Of a DNA stretch of 64,000 bases, positions 44,882 to 55,570 are shown in pieces. How positions within the stretch are numbered: the stretch's first letter is position 1; each line of letters starts with the position of its first letter. The position numbers were made by a program, and so were the translations under genes. Location: NCBI GenBank assembly GCA_902581045.1, contig CACHMU010000003.1, positions 1 to 64,000 of the forward strand, in the 5' to 3' direction. The DNA comes from an uncultured Fidelibacterota bacterium. Its GTDB lineage: Bacteria > Fidelibacterota > Marinisomatia > Marinisomatales > TCS55. The notes under the pieces were generated by a model. The model saw only the letters and a program-made list of their open reading frames with translations, was not told where the DNA came from and ran no database searches.

Positions 44882-46999
44882 ATGAAAAAAATATATACAA
44901 TAGTATTTTTATTATCATTTACTGGGTTATTTGGGCAACCACCAAGGTCCCTCAATACGGATCTTGAATTTGTTTTTGAACATCCATTGTTACTTCACCG
45001 TCTAGACTCTCTTTCACTGAATATTGGTGAAGAAGCTTCAGTATTGATTCGACTCGTTGATTTAAAAGGGAATCAAGTAAAAACCACATTTATGATTCGA
45101 GGACAAAGAAAAGCAATTGTTGCTGAGCCACGAAGAAGTGACACAACTGGAGTCGCAAAAGTAACAATAAAAGCACTTGATTCTGGAGAATTAAATCTTA
45201 GAGCGATGGCTATTGGGAAAAAAGGAAGAACCGTTGGTGCATTGAAAATTAATGTACCTTTAATTCCATTAGAAAAAATAACTTTCGTTAATCCGATCCA
45301 AAAAGTTTTTGTTGGAACATCCGTAAAATATTCTGTTAAAATTTTTGACAAAGCAAAAAGAATCAGAAAGAATATGAATGTTGTTTTTACATCAAGCAAT
45401 AATAACGTAGCTGAATTTGATAATTTTGGCAATTTGACGATTAATAAACCAGGTAAAACAACTATTACCGCTACAGTAGATGATATAGTAGAATCCTTAG
45501 TTGTATCTGCCAAAAAAAACCCAGCAAGAAAAATAAAATTTGATATAAGTGAAAATCAAGTAAGAACTGGCGATGTAATAAAATTAAATGCTACTGTTTT
45601 AGATGGTCGGAATAAAGTTCTTGAAAATATTCCTATAGTTTTTTCTTTTTCAGGTAAAGCTATTAATCAAACTGATAATTTTATCAATAATCGATCAACT
45701 GAAAGTATTGGTTTACCAGCATCCGGATTAATTACACAAAATGGTAAATTTGTTGCTGAAACAGCTGGGATTTATACATTAACCGCCCAATCAAGCGGAT
45801 TTTCAGCATCTAAAAAAGTCAAAGTTGTTCCTAGAAACGTACGTAAGAGGCTTGAAGTTGTAGGACACGGTACTATTTCAAATGTGAATACTTCAGATCT
45901 ATGGGTTTGGCCGGGTGTTGGAAAACATAAGGGAAAAGATTTTGCTGTAACTGGTACACACAGTGCGGATGGTGAGGCGTATTTTTGGGATATTAGTGAC
46001 CCAGCTAATATGGCAATAATTGATACAATAAAGGTTGATGCACGTACTGTAAATGATGTAAAAATTTCTGAAGATGGTAGAGTTGGTGTTATATCAAGAG
46101 AAGGGGCTTCAAATCGTAAAAATGGATTAGTCATACTAGATGTTACTGATCCATTCAATGTATCAATTATTAATGAATATAATGATGATTTAACTGGAGG
46201 AGTTCATAATGTATTTATTTATGAAGATCATATTTATGCATTAAGCGCTGGAAGGCGATATGATATAATTAATATAAGTGATCCTGCGAATCCATTTCGT
46301 GTGGGGTCTTATGAATTGAATACCCCTGGACACAGTATTCATGATGTCTGGGTAGAAAATGGAATTGCTTATTCATCGAATTGGAGTGATGGTGTTCATG
46401 TAGTTGATGTGGGTGGAATAAAGCAGAGCGAGAAGTCAAGAGCTAAAAACCAATTTAATCCGTTTTTAGCATTAGCAGGCAAAGGGAGTCCAGGAAATCC
46501 AATAAAATTAGGTAGCAAAGAGGATCCAAATGGACATAACCATGCAGCATTTCCATTCCAAAGTGAATCAACAAATAAATTTTATATTATTACAGGTGAT
46601 GAGTGGGCAAAGGCTGTTCCAGGCTCACCAGAAAGAATATTCCAAGGAGGATTCCATTTTCTTGATTTTACAGATATAAAAAATCCTGTTGAAACCGCAA
46701 TTTATCAGGTGCCAGAAGTTGGATCGCATAACCATTGGGTTAAAGGTGATACATTATTTGCAGGTTATTATTATGGAGGAATACGAGTTGTAGATATTTC
46801 AGGAGAACTAATGGGTAATTTATATGCACAAGGTAGAGAAATTGCCTTCTTCAAAGGTGTAGATCCTGATGGTACAACGGCTAATCAAACCAATGTATGG
46901 GGAGTGATTCCATATAAGGGATTAATTTATTTTGCTGATCTCAATAATGGTTTATGGGCTGTTAGACTAGTAGATAATGAGCCATTAGGAACAAATTAA
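44882..46999 (+). CDS. LVIVD-repeat propeller protein with Ig-like domains, copy B
   Basis: The 705 aa paralogue has signal MKKIYTIVFLLSFTGLFG, Ig-like strands (LNIGEEASVLIRLVDLKGN and GNLTINKPGKTTITATV) and the same propeller core (EAYFWDISDPANM, VILDVTDPFNVSI). It belongs with copy D by its NGHNHAAFPF segment and the ending PYKGLIYFADLNNGLWAVRLVDNE. The ORF track starts with a TTG at 44870. The ATG at 44882 follows GGAG by six bases and is the better start. It lies 45 bases after copy A. Confidence 0.85.
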   Translation: MKKIYTIVFLLSFTGLFGQPPRSLNTDLEFVFEHPLLLHRLDSLSLNIGEEASVLIRLVDLKGNQVKTTFMIRGQRKAIVAEPRRSDTTGVAKVTIKALDSGELNLRAMAIGKKGRTVGALKINVPLIPLEKITFVNPIQKVFVGTSVKYSVKIFDKAKRIRKNMNVVFTSSNNNVAEFDNFGNLTINKPGKTTITATVDDIVESLVVSAKKNPARKIKFDISENQVRTGDVIKLNATVLDGRNKVLENIPIVFSFSGKAINQTDNFINNRSTESIGLPASGLITQNGKFVAETAGIYTLTAQSSGFSASKKVKVVPRNVRKRLEVVGHGTISNVNTSDLWVWPGVGKHKGKDFAVTGTHSADGEAYFWDISDPANMAIIDTIKVDARTVNDVKISEDGRVGVISREGASNRKNGLVILDVTDPFNVSIINEYNDDLTGGVHNVFIYEDHIYALSAGRRYDIINISDPANPFRVGSYELNTPGHSIHDVWVENGIAYSSNWSDGVHVVDVGGIKQSEKSRAKNQFNPFLALAGKGSPGNPIKLGSKEDPNGHNHAAFPFQSESTNKFYIITGDEWAKAVPGSPERIFQGGFHFLDFTDIKNPVETAIYQVPEVGSHNHWVKGDTLFAGYYYGGIRVVDISGELMGNLYAQGREIAFFKGVDPDGTTANQTNVWGVIPYKGLIYFADLNNGLWAVRLVDNEPLGTN

Positions 47000-47133
47000 A
47001 ATGAAAAAATTAATTAAATTCCCAATGAATATTTACATTGACTATGCTTGTATTATATGAGATAGTCTAAAGGTGTAGTTTATTTTATCAGATTTAATTA
47101 ATTTTTTCATTAAGCATGAATAAGAGGAGATTT

Positions 47134-49209
47134 ATGAATAAAAGAAAATTATTATTTTTACCATTTTTAATTTTTGTAATGCTCAATGGCCAAGATGGTA
47201 ATAAAGAAAAGTTTCATTTTCAATTTGAAATGGATTCATTGGAGATGAATGTAGGTGAGTCTAAACAAATAAAAATTAAGCTATTAGATAAAAATGGGGA
47301 ATTAGCTCAAAACCCTTTTTTTATTTCCGGGGCAAGAAAATCGTTATCGGTTTCACCAAGAATAAGTGATTCAACAGGCGTTGCTATTGTCACTGTAAAA
47401 GCACATAAACCAGGCCGCTTAAGATTAGGGACTAGATCAATAACTGTCAAGCGAGATGAGCGAATAAGGGATTTTATTATTGTTAATGTTCCATATCCAC
47501 CTCTTGATAAAATAGTATTTAATAAAACTCCTAATAAGCTATATGCAGGAACGGTAACAGAATTCCTAGTTGAAGTTTTTGATGTTTCAGGTTTGACACG
47601 AGAAGATATAGATGTAGAGTTAATATCTAGCAAACAGTCAGTTGCTGAGTTTGATGCTTTTGGTAACTTAGAAACAAAAAAACCTGGTAGAATAACTATT
47701 ACTGCAAAAGCTCAAAATGTAAAAGAAACATTTAAAGTTAGTGTTGTAAAAAATCCAACACGCAGTGTTGTTATGAATCCAGCTGAAACTGAAATACGCA
47801 CTGGAGATGTTCTTCATTTAAATGGCCAAGCTTTAGATAAAAGAAAGTCTATAATAAAGGATGCGCCTTTAACATATACATATTCAGGCCAGGCCAATTA
47901 TGGAGAATTTGGTCTACCAGCATCTGGATTAGTTACGAATGATGGAAGATTTGTTGCAGAAACATCAGGACTTTATACTTTAACGGCATCATCAGGCGGA
48001 TATTCAACACAAACTACCATAAATGTTTTACCTAGAGATGTAAAGAAAAAAGTTGAATTGGTAGGTCATGGATTAATTTCAGATGTTCTTACAAGTGATT
48101 TGTGGATATGGCCGGGAATTGGTAAACATAAGGGTAAAGATTTTGCTGTTACTGGCACATGGGGTTCTAATGGAGAAGCATACTTTTGGGATGTATCTAA
48201 CCCAGATAGTATGATAATTATTGATACAGTCACTGTAGATGCGCGAACAGTAAATGATGTTAAGATTTCAGAAGATGGAAGGATTGGTGTAATTACACGT
48301 GAAGGAGCATCAAATAGAAAAAATGGGTTTGTTGTATTAGATGTCTCAGACCCATATAATGTTACAATTTCAGCTGAATTCAATGATGATATGACAGGTG
48401 GCGTTCATAATGTGTTTATTTATGACAATCATGTTTATGCTGTGAATAATGGTAGAAAATATGACATCATAAATGTTGATGATCCTAAAAATCCATTTAG
48501 AGTTGGTGTTTTTGAACTAGATACCCCTGGTCATAGTATCCATGATGTTTGGATTGAAGATGGAATAGCGTATTCATCAAATTGGAGTGATGGAGTTGTT
48601 GCAGTTGATATTGGAGGTACAAAGTTTGATGAATCTGATCGTTCAAAATCTCAATATAATCCATTACTAATCAAGGCAGGTGAAGGCAGTCCATCATCAC
48701 CAAAAAAATTAGCAGAAATGGGTGATCCAACTGGACGTAATCATGCTGCATTCCCTTTTTTAAGTCAATCAACCAATCAATTTTATATAATTAGTGGTGA
48801 TGAAATATTTCCTTGGGGTGTATTGGCAACACAGGGTAAGCCTTCAAATCCTAGAGGAGGGTTTCACTTTTTAAATTTTTCTGACCCTGATAATCCAAGA
48901 GAAGATGCAATATATCAGGTTCCTGAAGCAGGTTCACATAATCTATGGGTTCATGGTGATACGCTTATTGCAGGTTTTTATCAAGGAGGACTACGTATTG
49001 TAGATATATCAGGAGAATTATTAGGTGATATATATAATCAGGGAAGGGAGATTGGAGTTTATCAATCATCTCATAAAGAAGGTAAAATACCTAATGCACC
49101 AATGGTATGGGGTGCACAGCCTTATAAAGATTATATTTTTATAGCTGATATGAATTCAGGTTTATACTGTATTCAACTTGTTGATGAAAATAAATCAGAT
49201 ACGCCTTAG
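47134..49209 (+). CDS. LVIVD-repeat propeller protein with Ig-like domains, copy C
   Basis: The 691 aa paralogue (signal MNKRKLLFLPFLIFVMLNG) is closest to copy A: same MDSLEMNVGESKQIKIKLLDKNGE opening, GRNHAAFPFLSQS segment and WGAQPYKDYIFIADMNSGLYCIQLVDE ending. The ORF track begins at 47116. The ATG at 47134 has GAGGAG five bases upstream and a clean signal peptide, so it is chosen. A gap of 134 bases separates it from copy B, longer than the other gaps and possibly holding a second promoter. Confidence 0.84.
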   Translation: MNKRKLLFLPFLIFVMLNGQDGNKEKFHFQFEMDSLEMNVGESKQIKIKLLDKNGELAQNPFFISGARKSLSVSPRISDSTGVAIVTVKAHKPGRLRLGTRSITVKRDERIRDFIIVNVPYPPLDKIVFNKTPNKLYAGTVTEFLVEVFDVSGLTREDIDVELISSKQSVAEFDAFGNLETKKPGRITITAKAQNVKETFKVSVVKNPTRSVVMNPAETEIRTGDVLHLNGQALDKRKSIIKDAPLTYTYSGQANYGEFGLPASGLVTNDGRFVAETSGLYTLTASSGGYSTQTTINVLPRDVKKKVELVGHGLISDVLTSDLWIWPGIGKHKGKDFAVTGTWGSNGEAYFWDVSNPDSMIIIDTVTVDARTVNDVKISEDGRIGVITREGASNRKNGFVVLDVSDPYNVTISAEFNDDMTGGVHNVFIYDNHVYAVNNGRKYDIINVDDPKNPFRVGVFELDTPGHSIHDVWIEDGIAYSSNWSDGVVAVDIGGTKFDESDRSKSQYNPLLIKAGEGSPSSPKKLAEMGDPTGRNHAAFPFLSQSTNQFYIISGDEIFPWGVLATQGKPSNPRGGFHFLNFSDPDNPREDAIYQVPEAGSHNLWVHGDTLIAGFYQGGLRIVDISGELLGDIYNQGREIGVYQSSHKEGKIPNAPMVWGAQPYKDYIFIADMNSGLYCIQLVDENKSDTP

Positions 49210-49225
49210 AAAAATGGAGATTAAA

Positions 49226-51271
49226 ATGAAAAAGTTTTTTTTGACAATATATTTACTATTATTTAGTTTTGTTTATACACAAGAAACAATAGAAAATAAA
49301 TTTGAATTTGTTTTTGAACCAGACTCACTTTTTTTACGTGTTGGAGAAACTGGATCAGTCACAATTAAATTGGTTAATTCTAATGGTGAATTAGCAAATA
49401 ACCCATTTTATATTTATGGTCGTCCTAGAAGGTCCCTAGAGTCAAGTCCAAGGATTAGTGATTCCACAGGCATTGCGACCGTAAGTATAAAACCATATAA
49501 ACCAGGTAAATTAACTTTAAGTGTTAGAAGTATTTCGCAGAAGAGAGAGGATAGAGTTTATGGTGGGATGACCGTTCAAGTTCCTTTTCCCCCATTGGAG
49601 AGGATAGTATTTGATAACCCACAAAAAAAATTATATCTAGGAACTTCTCTTCAATATAAGACAACAGTCTTTGATCAAGCTAATTTATTAAGAGATGACG
49701 CTAAAGTAGAATTATCAACTTCTAATAATAGTATTGCTGAATTTGATAATTACGGAAACTTAAAAGCGAAAAAAGCTGGTAAAGTAAAAGTTGTTGCTAC
49801 AGCAGAAAATATTTCTGAATCATTTGAAATAAATATAGTCAAAAATCCGGTGAGAAAAATTTCACTTGAAACAGAAAAAAATATAATTCGAACAGGAGAT
49901 GTATTACAATTTTCAGCGAAAACCTTAGATAGATCAGGTCGCCATATTAAAGATATACCTATTGTTTATTCATACAATGGCAAAGCCGAATATGGAATAG
50001 GGCTTCCCGCAGCAGCATTAATTAATTCTTCAGGTAAATTTGTTGCTGAGACTCCTGGTGTATTTACAATAACTGCACAATCAGGAGGGTTTTCTGCTAG
50101 GAAAACAATAAAAGTTACCCCTAGGAATGTTAAAAAGCGTGTAAGAGTGGTTGGGCATGGAACTGTTTCTGATGTCAATACTTCAGATCTATGGGTATGG
50201 CCAGGTGTAGGAAAACATAAGGGTAAAGATTTTGCGGCAACTGGTACCTGGGGAGCTAATGGTGAGGCTTATTTTTGGGATGTTACAGATCCTTCTAAAA
50301 TGGCAATTATTGATACAATTACCGTTGATGCAAGAACTGTAAACGATGTTAAGGTTTCAGAAGATGGAAGAGTAGCTGTTATTACTCGTGAAGGTGCATC
50401 CAATCGTAAAAATGGATTTGTAGTTTTGGATATTACTGATCCTTTTAATGTAAAAATAACAGCTGAGTTTAATGATGATATGACCGGAGGTGTTCATAAT
50501 GTTTTTATCTATGATAATCATGTCTATGCTGTAAATAATGGAAGGAAATATGATATCATTAATATTGAGGATCCATATAATCCTTTTCGTGTTGGTCGTT
50601 ATGAATTAGATACTCCCGGACATGGAGTCCATGATGTATGGATAGAAGATGGTATTGCATATTCTTCAAATTGGGCAGATGGTGTGCATGCAGTTGATGT
50701 AGGTGGAATAAAATTTAATGAAAAGAACAGATCCAAGATAAAATATAATCCATTACTTGCAATGGCTGGCCAAGGTAGCCCAGGTAACCCAGTAAAACTT
50801 GCAGGAATGGCTGATCCTAATGGACATAATCATGCAGCGTTCCCTTTTATTAGCCAATCAACTGACAAGTTTTATATTATTGCCGGTGATGAATGGGGTA
50901 ATCAATTTGGTATGGCAGGGGGTTTTCATTTTCTTGATTTCACTGATCCAAAAAATCCGAAAGAAAGTGCTGTGTATCAAGTTCCTGAAGCTGGTTCACA
51001 TAATCACTGGGTTCATGGAGATACATTGCTCGCTTCATATTATCAAGGTGGTTTAAGAGTGGTTGATATTTCTGGTGAATTAATGGGTGATATTTATTCG
51101 CAAGGCAGAGAAATAGCATTCTTCCTTTCAAGTGATCCTGATGGTTTTATGGCTAATCGTCCAAATGTTTGGGGTACAATGCCATATAAAGGTTTAATTT
51201 ATTTTTCAGATATGAATAATGGTCTCTGGGCCATAAAGTTAGAAGATGATAATAGATTTGGGACAAATTAA
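49226..51271 (+). CDS. LVIVD-repeat propeller protein with Ig-like domains, copy D
   Basis: The 681 aa paralogue (signal MKKFFLTIYLLLFSFVYTQ) groups with copy B by NGHNHAAFPF and MPYKGLIYFSDMNNGLWAIKLED. Ig-like strands lead into the shared propeller core VDARTVNDVKVSEDGRVAV. The ORF track starts at 49178, inside copy C. The ATG at 49226 sits six bases after GGAG in the context TGGAGATTAAAATGAAAAA, the same context as copy B. It abuts the YncE-like gene with no spacer. Confidence 0.84.
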   Translation: MKKFFLTIYLLLFSFVYTQETIENKFEFVFEPDSLFLRVGETGSVTIKLVNSNGELANNPFYIYGRPRRSLESSPRISDSTGIATVSIKPYKPGKLTLSVRSISQKREDRVYGGMTVQVPFPPLERIVFDNPQKKLYLGTSLQYKTTVFDQANLLRDDAKVELSTSNNSIAEFDNYGNLKAKKAGKVKVVATAENISESFEINIVKNPVRKISLETEKNIIRTGDVLQFSAKTLDRSGRHIKDIPIVYSYNGKAEYGIGLPAAALINSSGKFVAETPGVFTITAQSGGFSARKTIKVTPRNVKKRVRVVGHGTVSDVNTSDLWVWPGVGKHKGKDFAATGTWGANGEAYFWDVTDPSKMAIIDTITVDARTVNDVKVSEDGRVAVITREGASNRKNGFVVLDITDPFNVKITAEFNDDMTGGVHNVFIYDNHVYAVNNGRKYDIINIEDPYNPFRVGRYELDTPGHGVHDVWIEDGIAYSSNWADGVHAVDVGGIKFNEKNRSKIKYNPLLAMAGQGSPGNPVKLAGMADPNGHNHAAFPFISQSTDKFYIIAGDEWGNQFGMAGGFHFLDFTDPKNPKESAVYQVPEAGSHNHWVHGDTLLASYYQGGLRVVDISGELMGDIYSQGREIAFFLSSDPDGFMANRPNVWGTMPYKGLIYFSDMNNGLWAIKLEDDNRFGTN

Positions 51272-52402
51272 ATGAGTAAAAATATGAAAAGAACTATACA
51301 ATTAATATTCGTTGTCACAATAATGATTAATAATTTATTTGCAAAAGATTATTATATCTATTGCACTGCAGAATCCGAAGATGAAGTAGCTTTAATTCGT
51401 TTCGATGGAAAAGTTGCTCATGTTGAAAAGCGAATACCCGTAGGTGTATGGCCAGTTGAAATTGAAGGTCCTCATGGTATTTCAGTTTCGCCTGATGGAG
51501 ATTATTGGTATTTGTCAATGGCACATGGTATGCCATATGGTCATTTATATAAATATGAAACAGGTACTGATAAGATGGTTGATCGTGTTGAGCTAGGGTT
51601 GTTCCCGGCAACAATGGGAATCTCTAATGCCACAGGATTATTATATATTGTGAATTTTAATTTACATGGTGGTCATAGTGAAGTTAGTGATGTGTCAATT
51701 GTTGATCCTGATGAAATGATTGAGATTGAAAGAGTTGAAACCGGTATTATGCCACATGGATCCAGATTGTTAAACAATGGATTAAAGCACTATTCAGTTG
51801 CAATGATGTCAGGTGAATTATATGAAATTGATGCTATGACTATGGAATTAAAGCGTACCCTTTCCACATCACCAATGAAGAAAATGAACAAACATAGTGG
51901 ACACAATATGAAAGGGATGAATCATAGTAAAATGAAAATGAATTCTATGAGCCATAATATGCCTGCTGAAAAACCTACCTGGGTTTATCCACATCCAAAT
52001 GATAATTTTCTTTATGTAGTTAATAATGGAACAGATAATGTTGTTGAAATAGATGTAAATAAGTGGGAAATCACCAGAACATTTAAAACTGATAAAGGAC
52101 CCTATAATTGTGAAGTAAGTCAAGATGGTAAATATTTAGTTGTTACTTATAAAAGCGCTGCGAAGACAGGTGTATGGGATCTAGCAACTGGCAAAGAACT
52201 TGCAAAATTTAAAAATACAAGGAAAGTCACCCATGGCGTTGTTATTTCACCAGATAGTAGATATGCATTTGTATCGGTTGAAGGTATAGGTAAAGAACCA
52301 GGGGCTGTTGAAATTTTTGATTTAAAAAAGTTAAAAGCAGTTACAATTGCAGAAATTGGCAAACAAGCTGGAGGAATTGCATTCTGGAAAATGGATAACT
52401 AA
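51272..52402 (+). CDS. YncE-like beta-propeller protein with His/Met-rich insert
   Basis: The 376 aa exported protein (signal near residues 5-24) folds as a propeller with WD/YncE-like blades (PHGISVSPDGDYWYLSMA, GLLYIVNFNLHG, DNFLYVVNNGTDNVVEIDV, GKYLVVTYKSAAKTGVWDL). Between blades, residues about 202-230 are nearly all Met, His, Lys, Asn and Ser (KHSGHNMKGMNHSKMKMNS), resembling copper/silver-binding loops of periplasmic proteins such as CopA/PcoE. Its ATG follows the copy D stop directly. Copper handling or copper-dependent activity is an inference from composition. Confidence 0.78.
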   Translation: MSKNMKRTIQLIFVVTIMINNLFAKDYYIYCTAESEDEVALIRFDGKVAHVEKRIPVGVWPVEIEGPHGISVSPDGDYWYLSMAHGMPYGHLYKYETGTDKMVDRVELGLFPATMGISNATGLLYIVNFNLHGGHSEVSDVSIVDPDEMIEIERVETGIMPHGSRLLNNGLKHYSVAMMSGELYEIDAMTMELKRTLSTSPMKKMNKHSGHNMKGMNHSKMKMNSMSHNMPAEKPTWVYPHPNDNFLYVVNNGTDNVVEIDVNKWEITRTFKTDKGPYNCEVSQDGKYLVVTYKSAAKTGVWDLATGKELAKFKNTRKVTHGVVISPDSRYAFVSVEGIGKEPGAVEIFDLKKLKAVTIAEIGKQAGGIAFWKMDN

Positions 52403-55400
52403 TCACCTGTATATTTTATAATTACTTTTTCCTCATTAAATGATTCTGAAGAATTGGAACCATCGGGCCATTGTATTTTTATACTACTTACCGGTTTATT
52501 ATATCCCATAATTTGAACAGGTGAATTTTGAGACCAATATCCGGAACCAGATTGAATTTCACGAACAGGCCCTGAAGAACCATCTTTATATTTTATTTGA
52601 ATTTTTGAACCAAAACCCCAAGGATTTAACCTTGATCCTCTTAGGATTACTCTGACGCCAGATTTACTTTTTATGTTTTGAAACAATTTTGTTTCTGCTC
52701 CATTTTGTGAAACTAAAAGATCAACCCTACCATCATTATTGTAATCTGAAAATGCGGCACCTCGCTGATCTCCGTAAACTAATATCCCACTATTATGACC
52801 ATAAATAGTTTCAAAGTTTCCATTTCCATCACCAAGCATTATAAGTCCTCGACCGGAATCATTTCTATCGGTTTCTATTTGAACGGCAAAAAAGTTTTGG
52901 CTTAAAAATATATCTTCATGTCCATCTCCATTAATATCTGCTACACCAGCATGCATTGCAGTAGATATTTGTGCTTCGAATGGAAGAGGATAAGATGTAA
53001 AACTACCTCCATTATTTATTAATACTACACTTTCTAAAGTATTAGCTTCAAGATAAGGTGAAGTTTCAAGCGTATTGCCAAAAATATCATTCAATGTTGA
53101 CTGAGCATAATTTAAAAAAGTTTGTTTTTCTTCACGAACAAATGGCATTGCATTTGAAATGCATGAGAATCCTCTTTCCGGTACTAGGTCATTAAAATCA
53201 CCATCATAATGTGCTTCTACAATATCAAGTACATTATTATTATCAAAATCGTTAAAGAACACTTTTCGCGGATGAGATGGAGTAAAGTGATATTTTGTAT
53301 TTAATCCCCAATTCGTTGCCACAATATCCATAAGACCATCTTCATTAAAATCACCAGTTGCAATACCATTCCACCATCCATTTAATTTATCTAGATTTAA
53401 TTTTGATGTGATATTTTTTAATATTCCATTTTCATTTTGTAAAATTGTAATTGGTCCCCACTCCAAAGCAAGAAGTAGATCTGGGTCTCCATCATTATCT
53501 ATATCACTAAATACAGATCCAGACACAAGGCCTATATTTGATAAAACTTTTGAGTTTTTATCATCAGGAAAATATTCTCCATTTTTATTTATATATAGTG
53601 TTGATGATGCAGGTTTTGGATATTCTCCAGGAATCACTCGTCCACCCGCAAAAATATCTAGATCTCCATCATTGTCAATATCTACCTGAGATAGTGGACC
53701 AATCATATGATTAATACTAGTAAAATTATTTTGCTCTTTTCTTGAAAAAATAGAAATAATACTGCTTTCATTAAAATTTGATTCAAAATTGCTTTTACCA
53801 ACAATAATCCCCTTTTCACCATTATTATTAACTGCACTAATTATTGTTGTAACATCATGTTTTAAGTCTTTTTCAACAGAAAAAGGAATAAACGTTTCTC
53901 CATCTATATTTTCAAAATGGTCAATTGATCCACCCTTGCCACCTGCAATAAATAAATCATCATCACCATCAAGATCGCTATCAAACCATGAAATTCCAGG
54001 GCCCATTTGACTAAATCTATTTGGTAATAAACTTTGGTGAAAAAAATCATCATATGGATCTTCATGATGTTGATGATTCAAAAGCTGACTTACATCTTTA
54101 AAAATTGGATCCAATTTATTTTCTTTAACTGCTAGTGCACGACTTTTAGTTTGTCTAATTGTATATAGTTGATTTTTAATTAATGAGTCAATAACTGTAA
54201 TAGTGCCATCTCTCCATTTGATTTCAGCGGACATAAATCCATCATTAGCTGCAAAAACTTGTAATGGATCTGAGCCTGATAAATAACGACCTCCTGATAT
54301 TATTTCACGAGATTGATACATACCACCACCTTCAATTTTAATTTTTGCTCCAATGGCTTGAAAATTATTATCATAGCCTTCAAGACGTATAGCAATACGT
54401 GGTTTGTTAGCATTATTTTTATAAATCCCAATATTTTGATTCAATCTATTTATTACTAAATCTAAATCACCATCATTATCTAGATCAGCTGTTGCCATTC
54501 CATGAGAAATATCTTTGTCATTACCAATACCCCAGCCATTTTCAACATTTTCAAATTTTAGATTTCCTTTATTTCTTAAAGCCACATTTTTTAATTCAAG
54601 TGTTGGGTAGTTGAGTAACATGCGTTTGTATTCTTCAAAGGATTTTATTTTCGGTAAAGCATCTCTTTGTTTTTGCTGAGAGTCTGAATCTTGCACATCA
54701 AACATATGCCCAGTACCAATTAGTATATCTTCATGCCCATCTAAATCAACATCAATAAATATTGTTCCCCATGACCATTCTGAAGCTTGAGTATTACTAT
54801 ATTGTGAAATTTCGCTAAATGTTTGATCTCCTCGATTTAAAAATAATGTATTGTGCATATATTGAGGTCGATTATCAATTTCTCCAATAGCAAGTGGAGT
54901 TGGTGCCATAGTCCCCATTTGTGTTTTTTGTAAAATATGTGATTGGCTCATCATATCAGTAACAAAGAAATCAGTCTCTCCATCTTTATTTAAATCAGAA
55001 AAATCTACTGCCATAGATGAATTACTTGTATGACGTATGGCTAGTTTATTAATCAATCTAAAAGTTCCATCTCCATTGTTAATCCAAATTCTATCAGGAC
55101 TTTCAAAATCATTGCATATATAAATATCTGGATGTGTATCATTATTTATATCTCTAAATTGAGCCATTAGTCCCCAATCTCTAAGATGTTCCTTTATAGG
55201 ATTTCCATTTTCATCTTTAAAATGACTATTAGTCATATCAATCAACTCAAAATTCCCTTTTCCATCATTAATATAAAATTGATCAACTTCAGCCATTTCA
55301 AAGCGTAATAGGACATCTCCTTTTACTGCTGCTTCATATTCTTTATTATAGGGTGGGAGCACTATCCATCGATTATTTGTTATTTCCATCAATGTATTAT

Positions 55401-55443
55401 CAAAACTAATTACTGGAGGTGGCAATGAATCTCTCATTGCCAA
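52399..55443 (-). CDS. Very large CRTAC1-type protein, main part (downstream of a frameshift)
   Basis: The 1014 aa ORF contains many FG-GAP/VCBS calcium loops (DINNDTHPDIYI, DVDLDGHEDILI, DLDNDGDLDLVI, DIDNDGDPDLLL, DYNNDGRVDLLV). It has ASPIC/UnbV-like segments near the middle (AIGAKIKIEGGG) and at the C-terminus (GSRLNPWGFGSKIQIKYKDG). Its annotated ATG lies inside a repeat. The in-frame sequence continues upstream to 55593 (PNSIFFNDGKGKF), then loses frame at a G8 tract. With the ORF at 55571-56044 it forms one gene of about 1214 residues. Its stop overlaps the YncE-like gene by 4 bases. Confidence 0.85.
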   Translation of the reverse strand: MAMRDSLPPPVISFDNTLMEITNNRWIVLPPYNKEYEAAVKGDVLLRFEMAEVDQFYINDGKGNFELIDMTNSHFKDENGNPIKEHLRDWGLMAQFRDINNDTHPDIYICNDFESPDRIWINNGDGTFRLINKLAIRHTSNSSMAVDFSDLNKDGETDFFVTDMMSQSHILQKTQMGTMAPTPLAIGEIDNRPQYMHNTLFLNRGDQTFSEISQYSNTQASEWSWGTIFIDVDLDGHEDILIGTGHMFDVQDSDSQQKQRDALPKIKSFEEYKRMLLNYPTLELKNVALRNKGNLKFENVENGWGIGNDKDISHGMATADLDNDGDLDLVINRLNQNIGIYKNNANKPRIAIRLEGYDNNFQAIGAKIKIEGGGMYQSREIISGGRYLSGSDPLQVFAANDGFMSAEIKWRDGTITVIDSLIKNQLYTIRQTKSRALAVKENKLDPIFKDVSQLLNHQHHEDPYDDFFHQSLLPNRFSQMGPGISWFDSDLDGDDDLFIAGGKGGSIDHFENIDGETFIPFSVEKDLKHDVTTIISAVNNNGEKGIIVGKSNFESNFNESSIISIFSRKEQNNFTSINHMIGPLSQVDIDNDGDLDIFAGGRVIPGEYPKPASSTLYINKNGEYFPDDKNSKVLSNIGLVSGSVFSDIDNDGDPDLLLALEWGPITILQNENGILKNITSKLNLDKLNGWWNGIATGDFNEDGLMDIVATNWGLNTKYHFTPSHPRKVFFNDFDNNNVLDIVEAHYDGDFNDLVPERGFSCISNAMPFVREEKQTFLNYAQSTLNDIFGNTLETSPYLEANTLESVVLINNGGSFTSYPLPFEAQISTAMHAGVADINGDGHEDIFLSQNFFAVQIETDRNDSGRGLIMLGDGNGNFETIYGHNSGILVYGDQRGAAFSDYNNDGRVDLLVSQNGAETKLFQNIKSKSGVRVILRGSRLNPWGFGSKIQIKYKDGSSGPVREIQSGSGYWSQNSPVQIMGYNKPVSSIKIQWPDGSNSSESFNEEKVIIKYTGD

Positions 55444-55570
55444 CCTTTTGTAGTTTGTGATATATAGATCTAGGTCTCCGTCATTATCTACATCAGCAAG
55501 AGCCGATGAGGTGCTACCAGGACTGCTTAATTTGGAATCTAATTTAGATTCAGTAAACTTCCCTTTACCA

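Larger units (their letters stand above)
42767..51271 (+). repeat. Tandem array of four paralogous LVIVD genes in ABAB order
   Basis: Copies A (42767), B (44882), C (47134) and D (49226) share a propeller core. A resembles C and B resembles D in their signature segments and endings. B and D also share the same leader around the start codon. This is the pattern expected if an A-B gene pair was duplicated as a unit. Confidence 0.7.
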
